Shown: one piece after another, positions 14,112-18,653 of the stretch | Position numbering within the stretch: position 1 is the stretch's first letter | Layout: each line of letters begins with the position of its first letter | Origin: an uncultured Bermanella sp. | Lineage (GTDB): Bacteria > Pseudomonadota > Gammaproteobacteria > Pseudomonadales > Oceanobacteraceae | DNA: 18,653 bases | Direction of reading: 5' to 3' | Assembly (NCBI GenBank): GCA_913054445.1 | Contig: CAJXIK010000009.1 | Coordinates: forward strand, 1-18,653 | Made by a program: the position numbers and the translations under genes | Notes under the pieces: model-generated | The model's database searches: none | What the model saw: only the letters and a program-made list of their open reading frames with translations | What the model was told of the DNA's origin: nothing

Positions 14112-14270
14112 TTAGCGGAGGCCACAGATTTCGGCCACGGGGTGGCTAGAGGGATTTCGGCCACGGGGTGGCCTCGTACGAGGGCAGCCCCTGCCCGAAA
14201 GGCGTGAGAGGATTAATTAGCAGAGGCCACAGATTTCGGCCACGGGGTGGCCTCCTACGAGGGCAGCGCC
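14071..14270. repeat. REP/BIME-like array between rsmD and the TetR gene
   Basis: At least five REP-like units are present: plus-strand units at 14071-14094 (GTAGGAGGGCAGCCCCTGCC, then CGAA) and 14176-14199, and minus-strand units at 14127-14146, 14153-14179 and 14232-14258. The unit is a GTAG or GTAC head, GAG, a 6-bp hairpin with CCC loop, then CGAA. A 72-bp segment is directly repeated at 14075-14146 and 14180-14251 with three differences, giving a 105-bp period. The array covers the 3' ends of both convergent genes. The last plus-strand unit (14255-14270) is truncated inside the TetR coding region. Confidence 0.8.
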
Positions 14271-14920
14271 ACTATCTGCTCCAGTGACTGCCCCAGCTGC
14301 TCGGCCAGTTCGGCCACAGGTTCGCGAAACGCATCTGTTAGGTAGGGGCGCTCCATGGCAAATATCTGATAGATACCCGCGTTTAACAGCTCACGCAGCT
14401 CTTCCTGACCCTCTTCCACCAGCAGGTTGCTGTGTATAAAATCAAACCATGAGGTCACCAGTATCCAGCTATTCAACGCTAGAGCGCGCAGCTCTTCGTC
14501 GCTCGCAGACAGTATGCCAGCGTCGCGCAAGCCAAAATAGATATCCTGGGTGGAACTAAGGCAACGCTTAAAGAAGGCGTTGTAACGCTTGCGCAGCTCG
14601 TCATCGTTTTGCAATAGATGCTGTAGGTCTCGATGTATGAAGCGATAATCCCACAGCCCCTGAAAAATCTCCCGTAGGTAAACCAGCTTGTCGTTGATGA
14701 CCAGCGGGCGGTCGTTGGGCACGCTCAGGTGAACACCCACCAGCCGCTCGTACACGAGGTAAATATCGAAGATGATCTGTTGCTTGTTCTTGAAGTGGTA
14801 ATACAGGTTACCCGGGCTCATGCCTAGGTGAGAGGCGATATGATTAGTGGTAACATTACGCTCGCCCTGCTGGTTAAACAGCGCAAGGCTAGCCTGAGTG
14901 ATGCGGTCGCGAGTCTTCAT
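14255..14920 (-). CDS. TetR family transcriptional regulator
   Basis: From ATG 14920 the protein is 221 aa, the usual TetR size. It opens MKTRDRITQASLALFNQQGE, with the DNA-binding helix-turn-helix NVTTNHIASHLGMSPGNLYY (about 22-41) followed by HFKNKQQIIFDIY. The C-terminal ligand domain is all-helical and Leu-rich. An in-frame start 14 codons upstream adds residues not typical of the family; ATG 14920 has AGGTG about ten bases upstream. It is divergent from an aldehyde dehydrogenase gene, with a shared 165-bp control region, so it probably represses that gene and responds to an aldehyde or related lipid compound. Its TAG stop lies inside a REP-like GTAG head, so the last residues ALPS come from the repeat. 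Confidence 0.9.
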   Translation of the reverse strand: MKTRDRITQASLALFNQQGERNVTTNHIASHLGMSPGNLYYHFKNKQQIIFDIYLVYERLVGVHLSVPNDRPLVINDKLVYLREIFQGLWDYRFIHRDLQHLLQNDDELRKRYNAFFKRCLSSTQDIYFGLRDAGILSASDEELRALALNSWILVTSWFDFIHSNLLVEEGQEELRELLNAGIYQIFAMERPYLTDAFREPVAELAEQLGQSLEQIVALPS

Positions 14921-14998
14921 ATCTATAAAGCACCTATTAAATAGCGATATCCCGCACTGCAAAACCAGACACAGAGAGCGCTGTACAAAAAAAAGCCA

Positions 14999-15029
14999 TT
15001 GACCTTTAGAGTAATAGCTCTAATAATAC
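14999..15029 (+). promoter_or_regulatory. Predicted promoter and TetR operator of the aldehyde dehydrogenase gene
   Basis: TTGACC (14999-15004) is followed by an A/T-rich -10 candidate (TAATAA at 15021-15026, spacer 16, or AATAAT at 15022-15027, spacer 17). Between and overlapping them lies the inverted repeat TTAGAG-N6-CTCTAA (15006-15023). An operator inside the core promoter, next to a divergent TetR gene, is the classic repression layout. The pairing of this site with this regulator is inferred. Confidence 0.55.
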
Positions 15030-15085
15030 CATGGTTACCAGCTCATATAAAAACTATTAAAGAGTGCCTACTCGAGGATACCACT

Positions 15086-16537
15086 ATGGTCGCGACAGCC
15101 ACCCAGATACAAGACGACGAACAACAGCACATCGCCCACCTGCAAGATGTGTTCGCCAAGCAGAAGGCCGCCTTTGCGCAACAGCCTTACCCTAGCTTGC
15201 AACAGCGCCGCGCCGACCTCGACAAACTCGCCGCCGTATTGCTGAAATACAAAGACCAAGTGGCCGAGGCCATGAACCAGGACTTCAGCAGCCGCTCAAA
15301 AGACGAGACCTTGCTGGCCGAGATTCTAGGCGCACTAGAAGGCATCAACTACCACAAGAAAAACGTTAAGAAGTGGATGAAACCCAGCAAGCGCCACGTG
15401 GGCCTGATGTTTGCCCCAGCCTCTAACAAGGTATTTTATCAGCCAAAAGGCGTCATTGGCGTCATCGTGCCATGGAACTACCCCACCTTCTTAACCGTGT
15501 CCCCGCTGGCCGTGGCCTTGGCCGCCGGTAACCGCATCGTTATCAAGCTGTCGGAATTCACCCCGGCGACCAACCTTGTTATTAAGGCCATGCTCGCCGA
15601 AGCCTTCGATGAAGACCAAATTGCCGTGGTACTGGGCGAAGCCACAGTGGGCATGGAATTCACCAGCATGCACTGGGATCACATGATCTTCACCGGTTCG
15701 ACCATGGTGGGCCGCCACGTAATGGCCTCTGCCGCGAAAAACCTCGTACCAGTTACCCTAGAGCTAGGTGGCAAGTCTCCTTGCATCATCACCGACAGCG
15801 CCTCCCTAAGCGGCGCGGGTGACAGCATCATCTTTGGTAAGAGCACCAACGCCGGCCAAACCTGTGTCGCCCCAGATTACATCTTGTGCCCAGAAAACAT
15901 GAAGGACGCCGTTAAGAAGCAAATTGCTGCCTCTTACCAGAAGTTTTACCCCACCCTGCGCGACAACCAAGACTACACCGCCATCATTAACCAGCGTCAG
16001 CTTGATCGCCTGCAGGGCTTAGTGAGCGATGCCAGTGCCAAAGGCGCTACGGTTGAGCCATTGAACCATGCCGGCGAAGATTTCAGCGGCACCCGTAAGA
16101 TGCCCCTCACCCTCATCACCGGCACCACCGATGAGATGACCGTGATGCAGGATGAGATCTTTGGCCCAATACTGCCCATCGTCACCTACAAGAACCTAGA
16201 TGAAGCGCTCACCTACATCAAGGACCGCCCACGTCCCTTGGCCATGTACCTGTTTAGCCACAACAAGAAAGAACAGCAGCACGTGGTACAAACCACCCAC
16301 GCTGGCGGCGTGACCATTAACGACTGCCTCACCCACATCGCCCAAGACGATCTACCATTCGGTGGCGTAGGGGATTCTGGCATCGGTCATTACCACGGCA
16401 AGGAAGGCTTCTTGACTCTGAGCCATGCCAAGTCGATTCACACCAAAGGGCACATCAACAGCGGCAAGCTGGTACATGCTCCCCACGGTCGCCTCGTACA
16501 CAGGCTCATCTACAAGTTCCTATTGGGTAGCAAGTAA
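15086..16537 (+). CDS. Aldehyde dehydrogenase, coniferyl-aldehyde dehydrogenase type
   Basis: This NAD(P)-dependent enzyme oxidises aldehydes to acids. From ATG 15086 (GAGGAT ribosome site just upstream) it is 483 aa; a longer in-frame start at 14999 would begin inside the promoter and is rejected. Catalytic residues visible are Asn131 (VPWNYPTF), Glu226 (ELGGK) and the nucleophile Cys260 (NAGQTCVAPDY). The short ALDH3-like layout, with YQPKGVIGVIVPWNYP and a C-terminal FGGVGDSGIGHYHGKEGF, fits the coniferyl aldehyde dehydrogenase branch. True substrate is uncertain; long-chain or aromatic aldehydes are both possible. It is paired divergently with a TetR gene, as in pseudomonads, and ends in a good terminator. 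Confidence 0.92.
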   Translation: MVATATQIQDDEQQHIAHLQDVFAKQKAAFAQQPYPSLQQRRADLDKLAAVLLKYKDQVAEAMNQDFSSRSKDETLLAEILGALEGINYHKKNVKKWMKPSKRHVGLMFAPASNKVFYQPKGVIGVIVPWNYPTFLTVSPLAVALAAGNRIVIKLSEFTPATNLVIKAMLAEAFDEDQIAVVLGEATVGMEFTSMHWDHMIFTGSTMVGRHVMASAAKNLVPVTLELGGKSPCIITDSASLSGAGDSIIFGKSTNAGQTCVAPDYILCPENMKDAVKKQIAASYQKFYPTLRDNQDYTAIINQRQLDRLQGLVSDASAKGATVEPLNHAGEDFSGTRKMPLTLITGTTDEMTVMQDEIFGPILPIVTYKNLDEALTYIKDRPRPLAMYLFSHNKKEQQHVVQTTHAGGVTINDCLTHIAQDDLPFGGVGDSGIGHYHGKEGFLTLSHAKSIHTKGHINSGKLVHAPHGRLVHRLIYKFLLGSK

Positions 16538-16557
16538 AGTAAGCCCACGCCGACACT

Positions 16558-16586
16558 AAGAGCAGCCACACGGCTGCTCTTTCTCC
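16558..16586 (+). terminator. Rho-independent terminator after the aldehyde dehydrogenase gene
   Basis: A 10-bp perfect stem AAGAGCAGCC / GGCTGCTCTT with an ACAC loop is followed by TCTCC, with TTT at the stem end (16579-16582 region). It lies about 20 bp after the stop codon. Confidence 0.8.
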
Positions 16587-16663
16587 CCTACTAAAGCCCC
16601 TCACTAGCCCTTCCGCCAGCCCTTTCCGCCAACGTAAACCGCCTACCCTCCTGCAAACGATAG

Positions 16664-16692
16664 TTGAGTGCCGTTTGTAAATTGATTACCAT
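16664..16692 (+). promoter_or_regulatory. Predicted sigma70 promoter for coaD
   Basis: TTGAGT (16664-16669) and TACCAT (16687-16692) are separated by 17 bp. The start would be near 16699, leaving a short leader before ATG 16726. The -10 match is moderate. A promoter is needed here because a terminator lies just upstream. Confidence 0.45.
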
Positions 16693-16725
16693 GCGCCACA
16701 AAAGAACCAGCCCACAGGCAGATTC

Positions 16726-17211
16726 ATGACTAAAGTTATTTACCCAGGCACGTTTGACCCCATAACAAATGGCCATATGGACATCATCGAGCGCGCTTCC
16801 CGCATGTTCGACCACATCGTGGTGGCCATCGCCGAGAGCCCACACAAGAAGCCCCTATTGGACTTAGAAGTGCGCTGCCAGCTGGCTCGCCACGTGCTGA
16901 GCCACATACCCAACGTAGAGGTGGTGGGCTTTAATATCTTGCTAGCCAAATTTGTCAAACAACAAGACGGGCAGGTGATACTGCGGGGTTTACGAGCGGT
17001 ATCGGACTTCGAATACGAATTTCAACTGGCCAACATGAACCGTGCCCTGGCACCAGAGTTAGAAACGATGTTTTTAACCCCAGACGAAAAACACTCGTTC
17101 ATTAGCTCGACCCTCATCCGCGAGATTGCTCGCTTAGAAGGGGATGTACATAAATTTGTGCACCCAGATGTGGAAAAAGTTCTATTAGAAAAGTTTCACG
17201 GCAAAGCGTAA
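16726..17211 (+). CDS. coaD: Phosphopantetheine adenylyltransferase
   Basis: CoaD transfers AMP from ATP to 4'-phosphopantetheine, the penultimate step of coenzyme A synthesis. The 161-aa protein matches the family length. It shows the nucleotidyltransferase signature YPGTFDPITNGH (6-17, with His17 of the T/HxGH motif), the substrate loop LRGLRAVSDFEYEFQLANMN and the C-terminal ISSTLIREIA block. ATG 16726 has a purine-rich AGGCAG upstream. It is followed after 45 bp by the ferredoxin gene, the same pair as in pseudomonads. Confidence 0.97.
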   Translation: MTKVIYPGTFDPITNGHMDIIERASRMFDHIVVAIAESPHKKPLLDLEVRCQLARHVLSHIPNVEVVGFNILLAKFVKQQDGQVILRGLRAVSDFEYEFQLANMNRALAPELETMFLTPDEKHSFISSTLIREIARLEGDVHKFVHPDVEKVLLEKFHGKA

Positions 17212-17256
17212 AATGGCCAACCCCATGACGCCAACAGCATTAAAAGAGGTAGCCCC

Positions 17257-17502
17257 ATGGCATTGATCATTACCGATGATTGCATCAACTGCGATGTATG
17301 CGAGCCGGAGTGCCCCAACGAAGCCATCTTTGAAGGGGACGACATCTACGAGATAGAGCCCGACAAGTGTACCGAATGCGTCGGCCACTACGATGAGCCT
17401 CAGTGCCAGCTAGTGTGCCCGGTAGACTGCATCCCGCTAGACCCAGCTCACGAAGAAACCAAAGAGCAACTGCAGGCCAAGTACGAAGCGCTCACGGCGT
17501 AA
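17257..17502 (+). CDS. fdx: YfhL-type 2x[4Fe-4S] ferredoxin
   Basis: The 81-aa ferredoxin has a first cluster motif C9-x2-C12-x2-C15-x3-C19-P and a second C38-x2-C41-x8-C50-x3-C54-P. The eight-residue insertion between the second and third cysteines and the C-terminal helix (HEETKEQLQAKYEAL) are typical of the Allochromatium vinosum/YfhL type, a low-potential electron carrier. An additional Cys58 follows. ATG 17257 has AGAGG about nine bases upstream. It lies downstream of coaD on the same strand and is probably cotranscribed with it. Electron partner unknown. Confidence 0.95.
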   Translation: MALIITDDCINCDVCEPECPNEAIFEGDDIYEIEPDKCTECVGHYDEPQCQLVCPVDCIPLDPAHEETKEQLQAKYEALTA

Positions 17503-17604
17503 TGTGATGCGCCGCTCAGCCTAGGCTATTTACAATTTTGAAATACCTAACTCGCATATACTGAAGCCAACCACTAGGTTGACCAGTTTCCATGCGAGGT
17601 ACCC

Positions 17605-18653
17605 GTGAAAAATCTAATACTTAGCAGCCTAATATTATTAGCAGGCTGCATCGAACTAGACTCCGCTAAAACCAGCGCCGATTCCGCCCAGGAATCTACT
17701 TCAGCCTCTTCGCTGGGTGAGAGCACACGCTCAACCATTAGCCCCCACGTGGCCGCCATCGCCGATCAATTTGTGGCCCACGGCGCAGGGGAAGACTTAG
17801 CGTTTACCATCCCCATTGCCAATCAAGACAACTTGAACGGCATCATCCATTGGACAAAAGACTACGGCCCAGACGGCGTAAAGGTACACCCAGAAAGCGG
17901 CCTTGTGACCTGGGATTTATTCGGTTTACTCAACCACCAATGCTTTCTTGGCTAATAATCTCGCCATCGACAGCGATAATCCAGATTTTGTGGTGCAGGG
18001 CGAACTGGCCGGTGAGTTTGCTACTCCCACCACCAGTAATAACACCACCGCACGCTTTCAGCGCAATATACAGCTCAACAGCGCCTTCTTGTTTGGCAAC
18101 ATGGATGAACAAATGAGTGGCGGCGGCGGTGATAGTGATGTGGAGCATAGCGACATTGTCTCTTGGGATGTACGCCCAGAAAGCCGTTATGTTTTAACCT
18201 GGGGCAGTGCATGGTTTAACCATATGACCATGGGAGACATTAACCCAAGAAAATTCGCCGATGAATTCTTCTTTGGTTATCACAATAACACCCGTGGCCT
18301 TACTAACAGTGTTTTGCATAATTTTAATAATGGCCATATGTTTTATGGTTTGGATAAAGAAAGTAATCATGAAACCGTTGGCCGTATCGTGGAGCGCTAT
18401 GGTGTCGACACCGTTAACATAACGGGTTTCGAGGGGGAGCTTATTGTAGGCGCAATGGATGAAAGTGACATCAGTGACATTTCTGCTATTGACCCTATGA
18501 GAAGTGATGCCAACCCAGAGGGCGGCCTGCGTTATTTAACCCGCATGGAGCCTGGCTCATCGTTGAGTAAATTGGCCAGCGATGGCCGTGACTTAGGTGC
18601 CACCGTCATGACCTTTGTGGGAAAATCGGGCACCTTGTTCGGTGAAAACGGCT
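17605..18653 (+). pseudogene. Lipoprotein gene with an apparent frameshift, 3' end outside window
   Basis: GTG 17605, with GAGG a few bases upstream, opens a lipoprotein: MKNLILSSLILLAGC has a type II signal with lipobox LAGC (Cys15), followed by a Ser/Ala/Glu-rich linker. A segment ending GPDGVKVHPESGLVTWDL resembles putative-Ig/cadherin-like repeats. This frame stops at 17953-17955. The +1 frame is open from 17909 to the end of the window (about 248 codons) and begins without a convincing start or ribosome site. It reads ...STTNAFLANNLAIDSDNP, then ESRYVLTWGSAWFNHMTMGD and further. A shift near 17916-17942 (for example one extra T in TTT at 17916-17918) joins them. This may be a real mutation, a sequencing error or, least likely, programmed frameshifting. 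The second part is not recognised. Confidence 0.6.

Noticed and set aside
17518..17527. Perfect palindrome AGCCTAGGCT after the ferredoxin gene, resembling joined ends of the long-stem repeats
   Set aside because: Too short to call an excision footprint; could occur by chance.
17850..18116. 88-aa open frame overlapping the lipoprotein gene
   Set aside because: It is in the third frame, overlaps both parts of the lipoprotein reading and has no recognisable features.

Overview
The window looks like chromosomal backbone of a gammaproteobacterium in the Pseudomonadales/Cellvibrionales neighbourhood. Base composition is intermediate. The gene order yggT-metX-metW-DUF4426-rdgB-hemW, then rpoH-ftsX-ftsE-ftsY, an M16-like gene, rsmD, a TetR/aldehyde dehydrogenase pair, coaD and a YfhL-type ferredoxin matches, from memory, one continuous stretch of the Pseudomonas aeruginosa chromosome. 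The placement rests on remembered protein families and synteny, not on a database search. No rRNA, tRNA, CRISPR array, transposase or phage gene was found.

Layout. 1-441 is non-coding, with one partial and one complete long-stem repeat and a good sigma70 promoter for rph. 442-5819 (+) holds rph, yggT, metX, metW, a DUF4426 gene, rdgB and hemW; metX to hemW is tightly packed, with a 4-nt metX/metW overlap. A 74-nt four-way-junction-like palindrome (5865-5938) lies between hemW and the convergent minus-strand block. 5946-12189 (-) holds a PA4642-family small protein, trmB, a DUF423 membrane protein, rpoH, ftsX, ftsE and ftsY. The 574-bp gap between rpoH and ftsX holds two rpoH promoters (one sigma70-like, one sigmaE/AlgU-like) and two more long-stem repeats. 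12293-14111 (+) holds an M16-like protein without its zinc motif, and rsmD. TetR (-) and an aldehyde dehydrogenase (+) are divergent, with a palindromic operator candidate inside the promoter. coaD, a 2x[4Fe-4S] ferredoxin and a lipoprotein gene that changes frame complete the window.

Themes. The genes serve methionine synthesis (metX/W), nucleotide-pool cleaning (rdgB), RNA maturation and modification (rph, trmB, rsmD), haem trafficking (hemW), SRP targeting and division (ftsY/E/X), heat shock (rpoH), CoA synthesis (coaD), Fe-S electron transfer (ferredoxin) and aldehyde detoxification.

The most unusual content is non-coding. (1) A dispersed family of long-stem hairpins has a conserved ~30-nt core beside arms that differ in sequence between copies yet remain self-complementary within each copy. 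(2) A REP/BIME-like family with a GTAG head has placed the stop codons of ftsY and the TetR gene inside its heads, and has apparently rewritten the C-terminus of RsmD. (3) A cloverleaf-like palindrome follows hemW.
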